NCBI GenBank assembly: GCA_014058105.1
Contig: JACGCM010000146.1
Location: 806,001-870,000, forward strand
Direction: 5' to 3'
DNA from: Kingdonia uniflora
Taxonomy: Eukaryota > Streptophyta > Magnoliopsida > Ranunculales > Circaeasteraceae
DNA length: 64,000 nucleotides
In this document: positions 34,730-46,746 of the stretch, in pieces
How the letters are laid out: every line of letters starts with the position of its first letter
Position numbering within the stretch: the first letter of the stretch is position 1
Translations under genes and position numbers: made by a program
The notes under the pieces: generated by a model
The model's input: the letters and a program-made list of their open reading frames with translations, nothing else
What the model was told of the DNA's origin: nothing
Databases searched by the model: none

Positions 34730-35322
34730 TAAATGATATAAATACCTCATTGCCCAATCATTGCTCTAGATATAAGGTGTTGAGAGCGTTTAGGCAAACA
34801 GTTTCTTTACCTATCCTCATATAGGTACTCCTGTTATCGTTCTTTGCTCAAGGAGATAATTTATCTTTCCTCAGTCACCAGACTTGGTCTACCTATTTTT
34901 TTCATCATGGGAGATGGGTCTTTGAATAAAAGATTCCAATAACACTATCGATAGAAGCTCGTCAAGGTGAACATGCAATTGGTTCATTCGACAAGCCATT
35001 TTGATGGCTCTTTCATTAATTTCTTCCTCAGTTATTGTATGCCTCTTCTTTAAGGTGACATCCACTTCTGACTCCATTAAAAAAAACTAGAACAGATATG
35101 TCGAAATAAGAAAATGAAATATAAATGTGCTTATTACATGAGAATGAGTAATAAACCAGTTGTTTGGTTTAAAAATACTCCATACATTGGTCTGGTCAAC
35201 AACCATTTATTTTATTACTTCCTCAGGGTCTAGTTTATTCTGTGAATTTCCATCATCATCATCCTTGCCATCAACCGCCTCATATTTATTTTGTTCCACC
35301 TCCTATTTATTCTCTTTACTCT

Positions 35323-35890
35323 ATAAATAAATAGACTATAAATGATAAGAGTGATACAAGATATGGGAAAATAAATTGAAGAAAATAATAAGTTACCAGC
35401 AAAGAAATGATAAGTTGCCTGACAAGCTTCATCAACATCTTCCTCCCGGTGGGATATTATTACTTCAGTTTGTACAACCTCTATAGTCTGTTCTTCGACA
35501 AATATAACAATTGTTTGGGCTGTATTAGCTTGTAAATAAATAGACTACAAATGATAAGAGTGATACAAGTTATGGGAAAATAAAAGAAGAAAATGAGAAG
35601 TTACTAGCAAAGAAGAAATAAGTTACCTGACTAGCTTCATCTTCAGTTTTTTCAACCGCCATAGTCTGTTCCTCGAAAGATACAACAGTTGTTTGGTCAG
35701 CACTAGCCTATAAATAAACATACTACAAATGATAAAAGTGATACAAGATATGGTAAAACAAAAGAAGAAAATGAGAAGTCAACAACAAACAAATGATAAG
35801 TTACCTTATAATCTTTACTAACAACTTCTTCCTGGTTGAAGAATACTATATCTGTTTTTGCTACCTCTGCAACCCCCATAGTCTGTACCT
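35323..35890 (-). repeat. Tandemly duplicated mini-exon units in the Ulp1 gene
   Basis: A unit of about 180-210 bp starting TAAATAAATAGACTA(C)AAATGATAAGAG recurs at about 35323, 35531 and 35710. Each unit contains a short exon-like stretch (minus strand: ACAGACTATGGCGGTTG-type) and a GTAACTTAT donor. This region would encode repeated Thr/Val/Glu-rich segments between the Lys-rich region and the protease domain. Confidence 0.55.
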
Positions 35891-38455
35891 CTGTAACCAC
35901 CATAGTCTGTACAACAAAGGTTAAAGAAGAAATAAATTAAAAAAAATAGTCTGGATAGCTCAATACAAATAAATATTAGTAACTTAAGGTTATGAATCCT
36001 CTTCTTCAGTAAATACCTCATTGGCATGTTGTACATCTTTTTTTCTATTATAATACACCACTACAATTGGTGGTTCTGAATCCTCTTCTTCAGCAACTTG
36101 AGGTTGCTCTTCTTCAAATTTAACTTTATCCCCGACATCTTTCTTATCATCATCATCTTTTTTGCCACCCTTCTTTCACTTCACATACAACAAATAAAAT
36201 GAACAAAGACATTAGAAGAAAAGAAAGTTCTGGGAAAGAGAATGATAAAAACATCCTAACAAATGCCAAAATATACTATAAAAATGACAGACTTCTGAAG
36301 ATATGGCAAATTGCATATAGTAAATGCCAATATTTTGTAAAATAAATGTCAAATAAAATAATATGAATGATAATAAGTAGTAAACGGATGATGCCTCTAA
36401 AAGATCACCACCATATTCAGAGGATATTTCTTTAAAATTTACTTCCTTCCCAACTTCAACATCATCATCTACTATTAAATCTTTTACCACCTCCAATCCC
36501 TCTCCAAGCATAACTTCCTGAAGAATTTTTTTTGTAGTTGATTGAATAATCTAAAGTTCTGGGAAATTTTCCCATTTCTTCAATTGGATCAGTGGGACAT
36601 GATCAAATTGTTTATCAGTAAAAGCTTCTTTCTTCGTTCCTTCAACCTTTTTCTTCAGAGGCACATCAGCTTCTTCTGCCTTCTTGTTCGTCTTGTTAAC
36701 ATTCGTCATCTTCTGCCATTCTCTCTTACTTTTTTTCTTCTCTTCAATCTTTTGATTTTTTTGTTAGAGGTCTCTTTGCTAGGTTTTCGACTCTGCCTTC
36801 TTCATTTTCCCATATTCTTTCTTATTACCTCCTTCTCTCTTGCATTTCATGGTTTTCTTAGGAGTAGAGAAATGGTAATGCTCAAGGAGTGGAGCATCTC
36901 CAAGTGGTAGAGTACTGCCTCCCACTGCAGACATCGAAATTTGTTCCAACATTTTTCCATGGTCATCGAGCTTCAGCGACATTTTACCATGCTCCTCCAA
37001 CTGGGAGCATACCCTAACCACTACAGCTCTGATCTCAGTGGCAGAAGAACTGCTTCCTATTGTAGACACACCGACTACAGGTGCACCGATTGCAGGTTTT
37101 TCGATGTGATTTCTCTGAAATATTCAGACAGATGACGATAATAAAGGGCAACATAGAAATATCAGAAAAAAGTCTAACAATGATAATAGAAAACTTAACA
37201 ATGACAGAGAAAATAAAACAAATGACAAGAGGAGAATAAAAAATGCAAAAACTAATAAAATAAAATAAAAGGAAACCTAAATTAAATGGCAAGGAAGCAA
37301 TAAAATGAATCAAAATCACACAAAGAATGGAAGATTACCATGGCCTCTTGCACAAGATCTTGCTACATATCAGTCTCATATGGCTTCATAGCTATTACCA
37401 GTAATTTGGGGTTAGCAAAAGAACTCTTTAAACATTACAAATTGGCGACGCTTAAAGGATGTCATCCTCCATCCTTGTAGCTTAGGGAACAAATGTATGG
37501 ATTCCTCAATTCTTGGAATCTTCAGGATGGGAATGGAAATGAAAGTCCATATGATTAACACCCAGGTACATCCGTGCAGTGGTAAAGCTTTATTCAATTT
37601 ATTATCAGTGGCCGATCGATATACAATAAACTTTGCTATTTGACTCCACAAGAAATTATAGACTTGCTCACCCAAGGGGAATTTGTTGAACTGCTGTAGA
37701 TCATCTACCAGATCAACATACTTCACCCAAATGTTTCTCCCCTTGTTCGGGAAGAGCAAAGATAGTATAATTTTTAACAAATTTAATCGAAGAACATCTT
37801 TTGCAAAACAAAATCATATACGGCTAAAAATAAGAATGGGTATAAAATGCCAAATAATACACAATGTAATGATAAGGACCTTAGAATATAATGAGCCAAA
37901 CATGGCAAATACAATACAAATATTGGAGGGGTAAGAAATACAATGAAGAGCGATGATAAAGTGGACAAAACAAATGATAAATTAGAGTCTTACCATGATG
38001 TCCTTCCAATTTTGCCTGTTTTAAAGCATCAATAATTTCCTTCAACCCATATGTATTCTTCTTCTTGGGGAATCGCCTCAATCTGAAATTCATCATATGC
38101 TCAAGATCAGCAAATAAAAGCTTATTTATAATAGGAGAGGCACGCAGCCCCCAAATTAGGCAATCATCTATAGGTTTCATCTAAATTATCGTCTCCCCAA
38201 ATTGGAACTTCATATCACTGAGATGACGATAAAATATTTTCATAACCAACGTCAACATCATCGCTATTAGATCAATCAGCAGTAAGGGTGGAAAGCAGGT
38301 GGTACGAAGAGTACCCTTCTCCTCTTCGGGCAGAGCTGCAAATATTTTGTGAAGTCCCAAACCTATACACCGGAAGGTATAATTTTTGGCATTAAAGGTG
38401 CCCTTCTTGGCTCCACTCTCCTGTATTTGGTTCTCCTCCTCAAATTACTCATTCA

Positions 38456-39923
38456 CTTTTCTATTAGACTTTATTGTGAAAGAAGAAGAAAAAATAGACT
38501 TTAATCAAATACCTGGTAGGCAGTAGTCACACAGATGATTTGCTACTAATATAATACTGAAATCACATACACACACGATGGATAGAATCATGATGATTTT
38601 GAGAAATCGGTTTGTGCGACTGGGATGGTTTTTACGATTATCAATCACACACACGATTTGTAGAAATAGGACGGTTTTTGCAGTTTTTGCGGTCTTTGCA
38701 GTGGTCGTGTAAGAAGAAAGTGTGAGGAATGGGGAAGGTTTTTAGCACCAAAAGGCCGACAAACTCGTGTGAATCACACGTGTTACCTAAGCTTAAAGAA
38801 CAGCATAAAAAATCCAAATAATATAACAGATGATGACAGAGTCTGCATGAGCCGATATAACTGATGTTTAAATACATGACAAATTGGTTTTAATAAATGA
38901 CAACAAATGCATGTAATGGTGATAAGGTATGCCTTACACGTCTCAAAATAGTAATGACACGTGTACAACGAGGTACGATTTAAATTAGACACGTGGTGTG
39001 ATAATATTATTTTTAAATGATTTAAACTTTTTTTATTATTATTTAGGAAGTAACATTCGAACCAGTGGAACCCACGACCTTACCTGTTGCCTTACCTGTA
39101 GAGCCCATAGCCTAGAAACCTATTATAATATTCAAGCAGTTGGTATTTTCTGGAACAAATGGTAACATTGTATAAAACAAATGACAAAGAAGATTGAACA
39201 AATGGTAAAATTATATAACACAAATGATAACTTGCTGTTACGAAATGACATAGATGCCTGAAAGAATGCCATAGTTTAACTAAATAAATGATATAGTTTG
39301 GTTTGTAGTAGCCGCACAGATAATTTTCTATTATTTATGTCACGAGTTGAGTACAGTAGAGTACCATCTACAAAAGTTACGTATACCATCATTTACTCCA
39401 TACCTAAGGAGTAGAGTACTAGTTTTTAATCAAACACTTAGTAGGCAGCAGTCATACAGACGGTTTGTGATAAATAATCAGGACGGTTTTTTTCGTTGAG
39501 TAAAAAGAAGAAACTGTTAGATGAATCGGGATCACTTTTGGTGCCAAAAACTAGACAAACTCCTGTGAACCGCTGTTGATACCTAACCATAAACGATGAG
39601 AAATAGTAACAAAATTGGTGAAAGAGTCTGTCTTTTTATAAATAAGAAATCCAATCAAAGGTAAGACAAAATGTAGTAAAACATATGACAAGTAGTTCAT
39701 GAGATGGTGACAATGTCAGCCTTCCTCATACACGTGGCTTGATATAATAGTTTTAAATGAGTTGAAGAATTTTTTATAATTTTTTATTATACCGGATATG
39801 TCATTTGTACTTGTGGAGTCCAAAAATAGGTGGTTGTCTACTGTAATGATTCAACTTTAGTAGGGGAAAATGTGGGTCTTCCTCTTGCAAGTATTGATTT
39901 GGAATTTATTGTTTTCTGGGTCA
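38456..39923. other. Right arm of the MULE; no ORF recognised
   Basis: Contains many ATGACAAAT / CAAATGATA variants and two related blocks (about 38520-38780 and 39430-39560) sharing GCAGTCATACAGACGGTTTG- and AGACAAACTCCTGTGAA-like sequence, i.e. a duplicated segment. Probably the promoter side of the Ulp1 gene and the subterminal region. Confidence 0.5.
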
Positions 39924-39970
39924 GATTTTGTAAAGATGGCAAAAATTGGTATTTATTTTCATAATTTCTG
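39924..39970 (-). repeat. MULE right terminal inverted repeat
   Basis: Inverse complement of the left end over the conserved 34-bp core. It is followed directly by the 9-bp TTAATTTAA. Confidence 0.75.
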
Positions 39971-39979
39971 TTAATTTAA

Positions 39980-40085
39980 CTCTGAGTGTAATAGTTTATC
40001 TTTATGTTTATGTTTATGTTTATGTTTATGTTTTATGGTTTAATTTAGGTCTGCTTAATCTCAATTTTCATGTTACGGCTACGTC
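39980..40085 (-). repeat. Outer end of terminal-repeat element copy 2
   Basis: GTGTAATAGTTTATC, four to five copies of TTTATG, then TTTATGGTTTAATTTAGGTCTGC. The same sequence type as the left end of copy 1 (inverse of 14365-14440) and as 21560-21600. It shows where the host element continued before the MULE split it. Confidence 0.6.
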
Positions 40086-41194
40086 TTAGTTTTCGATACT
40101 GTACAATATCGTTAATATAACCAATATATCGATTATAATATTCGATCGTTAATTGTGACTTCAGGAAATTTCTTCAATTTTGCAGCACTAGTAAACCTAC
40201 GGACTCCAAGCTAACATCAATAATAACAAAATAGGGAATGTCTTTAGCCGTTTATTTTGAATTCGCAAGGAATTTCAGCCGAAATAATGCCTCTACACAG
40301 TTGGATATAAAGAATTATCCAAAATACTTGATCTCAACTATCTATTTCCCGAATTTATCTCGAGATTCTCCTCTAAACCCTCAAATTCCCCCTTTCTCAT
40401 ACCCAAATTGGTCTCAGTCGTCTGCCCTAATCCTCCAATCTCTACCAATTTAATTCAACCATGTTCGTATAAGTCAAGTTTAGGAGCTTAGCAAACTGTG
40501 ATTCCGTCGACATCAATAGTCATCCTTAAATCTTAGATCGATAATTGTTCTATAGTTATACTTGAAGAGTTACCATGATTTTGATCTCGTGATTACTGAC
40601 GCCAATACTAGACAAGGTCTCTCTATCCCCAAATTTTTATCATTTAATTTATTTAGTATTTAGGAATTTGAATGAGGAGGAGGAAGAATCTATCGGGATT
40701 TACCTCAAATGCATAGTACCAATAATCCTATTTTGATTTCCTTATTTTATGTTCAAATCAAGCTTCAATTTTCAGGTTTAAGGGTGAAAGTTTGATTTTT
40801 TACTGTGAATTGATGTATTATTGTTTGCATTAATTGTAGTTAAAGCATGGCTTAAAATATAAATGATAAATTGATTATACCTAGATAAATATCATAACTT
40901 TTTTTGTCGGTTTGATATTTCTGTGATATTATTAGTAGTTCACCAATGTCTAGCTTTTTGGTATAAAACCGTTATTGTATCACGATTTTATCAATTTATC
41001 ACTAAAATATCACGATAGTTTGATGGTATTAAGAGATAATTGGTTTTAATTTTTAACATTCTCAAAACCTAAAGAGTATGGGATTTATTTTATAATAAAA
41101 GAGGTATGGCCACCTAATTAAAACTTCAAAAGAGATGGTCTCATATCTGAAGACCAAAAAACAAACGCAAACATTGTCGAGAAAATAATTCTTC
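40086..41194. other. No recognisable gene
   Basis: AT-rich. The plus-strand frame 40238-40453 shows nothing identifiable. Around 40900-41040 there are words such as GATAAAATCG / ATCACGATTTTATC, similar to those flanking the CACTA element (47.95-48.05 and 55.51-55.60 kb), perhaps one MITE family. Confidence 0.35.
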
Positions 41195-41319
41195 TGTTAT
41201 TTTTTGTGTGTGCAAAAGATATGATTTATTCAGAGCCAAAGGAGAGAAACACAAGAGGGAAGGCCAAGCTAACCCTCAGAAAAAGAAAAAAATTACAAAT
41301 TAAGAGAAAAAATTACAAA

Positions 41320-44300
41320 TTAAGAGACTCTGAAATATTCTACCAAAGGATCTTCTATCCTAGTAATGAACAATGGAGTTCCCACAAAGTCTTATCTCTC
41401 ATTACTCGACAAATAACTTCCTATCTTTGCTGCTTGGTCGGCAGAGAAATTCCCTTCCTTCCAAGTAGAGGAGATGCGCAGGGAAGTGAATTTGTAATGC
41501 ATGCCTATCCACTTGGTACAGTGATTCCAAGGCACTACATTAGAGTTAAAATTCATCACAGCAACTGAAGAACTTGCTTCAATCTATACCTTCTTCCGAC
41601 CCATTTCAATAGCCCAACTCAGCGCCTCCATAATCGCAGAACACTCAGCATCAAATCTGTTTATTATGCCCTTTCCTTTAGTTCTAACCCCCAAGACTGC
41701 CCCGGTATGAGTTCTAGCAATCACTCCCATCCCAGCCTTGCCAGGGTTTACCATTGTGGAGCTGAAACAATTCAGTTTGATCTCTTCATACTAAGGCAGA
41801 ATCCATCTGCAACTCTTGATAGTAGGGGCAGACCGAGCTCTTGTGGCCACCCCCAGCTTCGAGATATTCTGCAAATCTATTACCGTATTGTACATACTGT
41901 ACTGAGTCCTAACCGAAGATTCTTTGATTGCAGCAAGCAACTTTACCTTAATCGTATTTCTATTGAACTTCACTTCGTTGAATACAACTGCATTTCTGGA
42001 CAACCATATTAGTTGAGAAAGGTTAATAACAGCTGCTTTCCATAGGCTTTTAATATACATGCTCATGTTGTCTTCCAATCCCAGAGCTTCTTACAAGCAA
42101 TAAGGATATCCGTGAACCATAAAACTTTATAGCAGACACTGCCAAATGGGCACCACATGAGCACAATCCTAGAAAAGGTGATTGGTTATTTCAGATTCCA
42201 AACGACAGAGAGAGCATCTAGAGGGAAAAGCGAATCCTCGTCGTCATAAATTATCTTCAGTTGCAAGCACATTATGGCAAACCCTCCACAAAAAGACTCT
42301 GGCCTTTGGATGCAAACATTTGTAGTATTTAGCCTACCATACCTTGGGTTTGGTGCTTCTGATTGCTTCAAAAGCGCTCTGAATAGTGAAATAACTTTGT
42401 GTAGTGTGTCTCCAAACACTTTTATCAAGCGCGGAACAATTAACATCCAGGTCGTTTAGATCAATGCCATACTCTGCAAGTAAATCCCTAACCACGGTAG
42501 GAGCACGCCATCCATTATTCTCAATAATCGAGTCCAGCTTAATAGAGCAAGATCCCCAGATCTCCTGATCCACCTTAACCAAGTTCTTCAGAGAATTGTT
42601 AGACCCCCAACAGTCTCTCCAAAAGTCTATAGTGCTAGCATTACCAATTAGCCATCTGGAGTTATATTTAACAAAAGGGATTACCCCTTTTAGCCCAGTC
42701 CAGATGGTAGACACTTTGTAGTAATCAATGGATTCCTTGTTCTTTTTGGTGAATTTGGCTCAAAAGAATTCAGCCCACGGCTCATTAGAAGTAAGGAATC
42801 CCCAACCCATTTTCATTAGCATAGCCTGATTGATGTCCTTGAGAGAATGTATTCCCAGACCACCCTCCTCTTCTGGCTAGCCATCACAAGCTAGCCGTCA
42901 CAAGCTTCCTAACCGAGGGATCCCCAGACCACAATTTTTTTTTGATGATTTGTTCTCCCTCTTTAATTAAAGATATTGGCCATTTGTAAATAGCCATGTT
43001 AAATATAGGGAGGCTAGAGAGGATAGACTTAATCAGGATAACTCTGCTAGGAAATGAAAGAAGCTTGCCACTCGATTTTAAAGCCCTGGCCTGAATTTTA
43101 TCAATAAGGGGAGATATAGTACTTCTAGTTACCCCCCTTGAATCAAAAGGATGCCCAAGTATTTTTCAAAAAGTACCCCTGCACTAAACCTAAACAACCT
43201 GGAGATAGAAGCCCTTCTCTGATCAGACAGTGCACCACAAAAGATTTTACATTTACTACTACTTATCCATTGACAAGCGGAGCTTTGATAGACTTGTAGG
43301 AGAGCTTTAATCACCTTCAAGCCTTTTTGATTCCCATTGGCAAAAATAATAATGTTATCTGCAAAAAGGAGATGGGATGGACTATGGCATCCTTTCAGGG
43401 TCACCATAGGCTTAATAAAGTTATTCCTCCTAAGCTAGTTGATTCCTCTGCTAAGAACATCTTCTACAAAAGCAAAAAGAAGAGGAGAAAGAGGGTACCC
43501 TTCTCGCAATCCTCTCTCAGCTCTGAAAAACCCACAAGGCCCTCAGTTAATCATCACCGAGTTGTTGGCACTCTTCATTAGCACCATTATCCAGTTACAG
43601 AATTTAGAAGAAAAACCAAATTTCTGAAGCACCGCAATTAAGAATTTCCAACTCGCTTGGGCAATGTCAATTTTGATAGCAACATTCCCATCTTTCCTAT
43701 GCTTCCCCATCTCATTAATAAGCTCAGAAGCCATGCTTTTGTTGTTTTAGATAGATCATCCCAGAATAAACCCACTTTGTTCGATTGAGATAATTTTGGG
43801 TGCAATGACACTCAGTCTGGAGGCAAGAACTTTGGTGATGATTTTGAAGCTGAAGTTGCTCAGGCAAATAGGTATGAAATTCTGCATAGTTGAGAGGTTA
43901 GCATTTTTTGGGGCAAGAGCAAGAAAGTTCGAGTTATAACCATTAGGGATGATAGAATCCACAAAGAATGATCGTATAGCCATACATACATCCATACAAA
44001 CAATGCCCCAATAATTTTGAAAGAACATACCACCATACCCATTAGGCCCCGGGGAGCTATTACTACTAAGAGCAAAGACAACCGATTTGATCTCTTCATC
44101 ATTTGGAATGCCGCATAAGCTACAATTTTGGTCAGCCGTAATGGCTGTAGGAATCAGATTGAGCAGGTCTTCATCCAAATCAGTTTCTTCCTGTCTAAAC
44201 TTTGCCGTATAGTGATCCACAATATGAAATTGGATAGCTTGCCAATCAGTAATAGAGGAGCCATCCTCCTTGACCACCTCCATGATGTTATTCTTTGTTT

Positions 44301-45387
44301 TTTTGATTCTATGGATTGAGTGGAAGTAGGATGTATTTCTCTCTCCACCAGTTAGCCACTGTAATCTGGATTTCTGTTGCCAAATGGAGTTTTCAGTCTT
44401 CATCAACTGGTTGAGCTCGTCTTCTTTATCTGGGGTTGCCTTAATCAAACTCTCATCATCAGAGAATTCTATAAGCAAGTGCAGACTCTCAAGAATAGCA
44501 GAGCATCTGGAGATTTCAGCTTTAAGACCCCCTGTTGCTTCTTTCTTCCATATCTTGATTTCAGCTTTCAACTGTTGAAGCTTTTTCATGAGTTTGTAAA
44601 GAGGATTTCCAGCTTGATCTTTCTCCCAAGAGCTTTTTACCAGCTCATTAAATCCGGGGATCTCAATCCAGCATTTGAGGAATCTAAACAGAATGGAGTT
44701 TGGGATGGAGTTAGGTCCTCCCACCAATGCAGAGTGATCAGAATTCTCTCTCACCAGAGCTTTGACTTTCCACCCTTCAAAGAAAGAAGCCCACATACAA
44801 TTATACAAAGCTCTGTCCAGTCTTCTCGAGATTCTTGCACCACCCGACTACCCGTTGCACCAAGTGAGTTTCATCTCTGTAGTAACACTTTCCAGCAGCT
44901 CACATTCATCTAAGCAATCGTTAAACTTCTTTATAGCACTAAGAGTGGGTCCCGAGCCACCAAACTTCTCTGACTGAAGTTGAATAATGTTGAAATCTCC
45001 CAGGACAAGCCAGGGAAGATTGAGCTTACTGACATTAATATGGTCAATCCACAACTCCCTTCGAATAGTTTTGAACACACTAGCATGCACTGAAGAAATA
45101 AGAGCACCATTGCACAAAACAGTTAAATGCTGATAGGAAGAAGAAATGACCGAAGGGGTGGATACCTCCGTACTCCAAAGATACCACAATTTTCCAATCC
45201 TAACATCACAGTCATTGGAGATAATAGAATTACTGAAGTTAGCAAGACCCAGCTTCAAATAGCCCGGTCTTATCTTAGGTTCTGCAATAAATATTATTTG
45301 GAGAGCATACATTCTCACAAATCTTTGAAGAGAAAGGATAGATTTTTTGTTGGCAATGCCCCTAATATTCCAGAAGATAACTCTCAT
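41320..45387 (-). pseudogene. LINE ORF2: endonuclease, reverse transcriptase, RNase H
   Basis: Starts MRVIFWNIRGIANKKS with EPKI and LVLGDFN (APE-type endonuclease, 45387-44850). The linker continues in 44808-43756, then RT: PICLSNFSFKIITKVLA and SGFILG, then LLFADNIIIFANG, where the catalytic FADD is FADN (43407-43129). A zf-RVT region (42714-42334: NSRWLIGNASTIDFWRDCW) and an RNase H domain (about 41780-41450: VNPGKAGMGVIARTHTGAVL, DAECSAIMEALSWAIEMG) complete it. Five or more breaks. The enzyme would nick target DNA and copy the LINE RNA. It starts 9 nt after the ORF1 stop. Confidence 0.85.
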
Positions 45388-45396
45388 TGGAAATTC

Positions 45397-46746
45397 TTAG
45401 AGATTTTTTTGAGATCTAGTTCTGGGGTAGCTAGCTCGTCCTCCAGTAGCTCTTTTGTTTTTGCTACCTCTCGTTACAGTTTTCTTACTTCTGCCAGCAG
45501 ATTGAGCAGCACAAGCTTCATCTCTTTCCTCATCCTCCACCAAATCTGCCCAGATCTCATCCTTACTTAACAAGATTAAGTTGGTTTATCTGATAAGCTT
45601 GTTGATATGGGATTCAGAGGCTAAGGAAAAGTTTTCCTTCCCTCTAATACCTGAGGCAGATGCTATCCCCTCCTTGTTACCTTCTGAAGAGGAGTCAATT
45701 CCTGAATTTGCATTCTGCAAGTCTTCGACCAGGATCAAAGCTTGTATTTTTTCCTTGAAATCCTCCTGATCGGTGGCTACACATGCCTCTGCTCCTGCTT
45801 TAGTAGAATCAGTTTGTTTCCCTTTCTCCTTAGCAAGTTACTCCTATTTTTGCTTCTTTCTAATTCTCTATTTTTGGTTCTTAGTAAAAGAGCTGCTCGC
45901 ATTCTTGTGTCCCCCTGTACCTTTTCTTGCTTCCTCCTAGTTCCTCTTATTTTTGATATCTTATTCTCTTTGAACTTGAGCTCTTACACCCCTACATTCT
46001 CACAAATTGTGACCTACCATTTTATAGTGAGGACAAAATTTCGGTAAAGTTCCCAATTCCACTTTTTGCCAAAAGTCTCCGCCTTCCACCTCCACCAACA
46101 CTTTGTTAGGAATTGGTTCTACAAAGTCAATGTCCACCAAGATTTTGCAAAGTACCTGAAATCAATTTGGGTTCTATCCACATGAATTGGAGTACCCATT
46201 ATTCTACCAAGCGCCATAAGCGAATCTACCTCCCAAAATTCGAACCCCAACCCTAAGAATTTAACCCAACAAAGAGCATGGGAGTTCTTCTACTTCTCAG
46301 GATCAGAACAAGGACTCCAAGTCAAGAGGCGGAGCAGCTGCTTGTCAATCAACCAAGGACGTCCCATCCAAATGTTGTTTCTATCCTCCTCATTATAAAA
46401 AAATATATGGTAAAGTATCTTTTCCCAACTGGGACAATTCTACAAACACCTTTTGGCTTCCAGTGAGCAATTGCAATATAACGAACCTCTGTAATTTTGG
46501 TTTTAATGAGATCTAATCTCCCCACCAGGTTGAATTTATTGGGATCTAACCCTCGTTTGTTTGCTTATGTCAAAATTTTATTTGATGGAAACTCTCCTCT
46601 TTTGCCTGGAATGGGGAGTTGATCAATTGAGCAACTGCTACCCATTTCCTGCTTGGTTGCATCAGCATACGATCCAGACGTAGGATTCTTCTCACCAACT
46701 CCGGTTTGCCTATTAACGACCAACGATTATGATTCCCAAAGATCCA
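45397..46746 (-). pseudogene. LINE ORF1: DUF4283 and zinc-knuckle protein
   Basis: ATG 46746 is followed after a few codons by a stop, then SGSYADATKQEMGSS. The DUF4283 region reads FNLVGRLDLIKTKI, YFTIFFYNEEDRNNIW, ALCWVKFLGLGFEFW and MALGRIMGTPIHVDRTQ. The knuckle CPHYKMVGHNL.EC has its second Cys changed to Tyr (TGC to TAT class). A Lys/Glu-rich tail (GRSKKTVTRGSKNKR) reaches the stop at 45397. It would coat the LINE RNA. A related but distinct ORF1 lies at 62570-63995. Confidence 0.8.

Larger units (their letters stand above)
31186..38455 (-). pseudogene. DUF1985-like / Ulp1 (C48) protease gene of the MULE, disabled
   Basis: Read on the minus strand. First exon (about 38455-37994): FRCIGLGLHKIFAALPEEEK, then MKPIDDCLIWGLRASPI and FRLRRFPKKKNTYG, with one stop. 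Second (37780-37340): FPLGEQVYNFLW and LHGCTWVLIIWTFISIPIL, like DUF1985/plant Ulp1-associated regions. A Lys-rich exon (37110-36541) and several mini-exons (36.5-35.2 kb) follow. Exon 35077-34746 ends LGNE, and exon 31893-31186 begins VINVYIKALIHYF and holds the C48 protease core: His in NHWVLC (31591-31593), Asp in CDSM (31540-31542) and Cys in NGNDC (31312-31314). The Gln just before that Cys is a stop, and DCG is DCR. The 2.85-kb intron between the last two exons contains a solo LTR. Ulp1-type proteases cleave SUMO-like proteins. Such ORFs accompany some plant MULEs. Confidence 0.8.
21617..39970. mobile_element. Giant multi-gene Mutator-like element (18.35 kb)
   Basis: Inverted repeats: the 34 bp at 21629-21662 and the inverse complement of 39924-39957 agree at 31 positions, and weaker similarity runs on both sides. 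The 9 bp outside the ends are TTAATTTTA (21608-21616) and TTAATTTAA (39971-39979), 8/9 identical, as expected for Mutator insertions. Both flanks are halves of one terminal array of the element seen at 14365 and 20316, so this is an insertion. Contents: transposase gene (+), two coiled-coil ORFs (-), GRF zinc-finger ORF (+), a small retroelement-type ORF (+), and a DUF1985-like/Ulp1 gene (-) hit by a solo LTR. A word ATTTGTCAT/ATGACAAAT is dispersed throughout. Every gene has disabling changes. Confidence 0.8.

Noticed and set aside
22640..39000. Ordinary host gene cluster (zinc finger, protease)
   Set aside because: All genes lie between one pair of TIRs with a 9-bp duplication, share a dispersed word and include a transposase, so they are element cargo.
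42186..42459. Plus-strand open frames over the LINE
   Set aside because: Shadows of ORF2 (zf-RVT/RNase H region) on the opposite strand.
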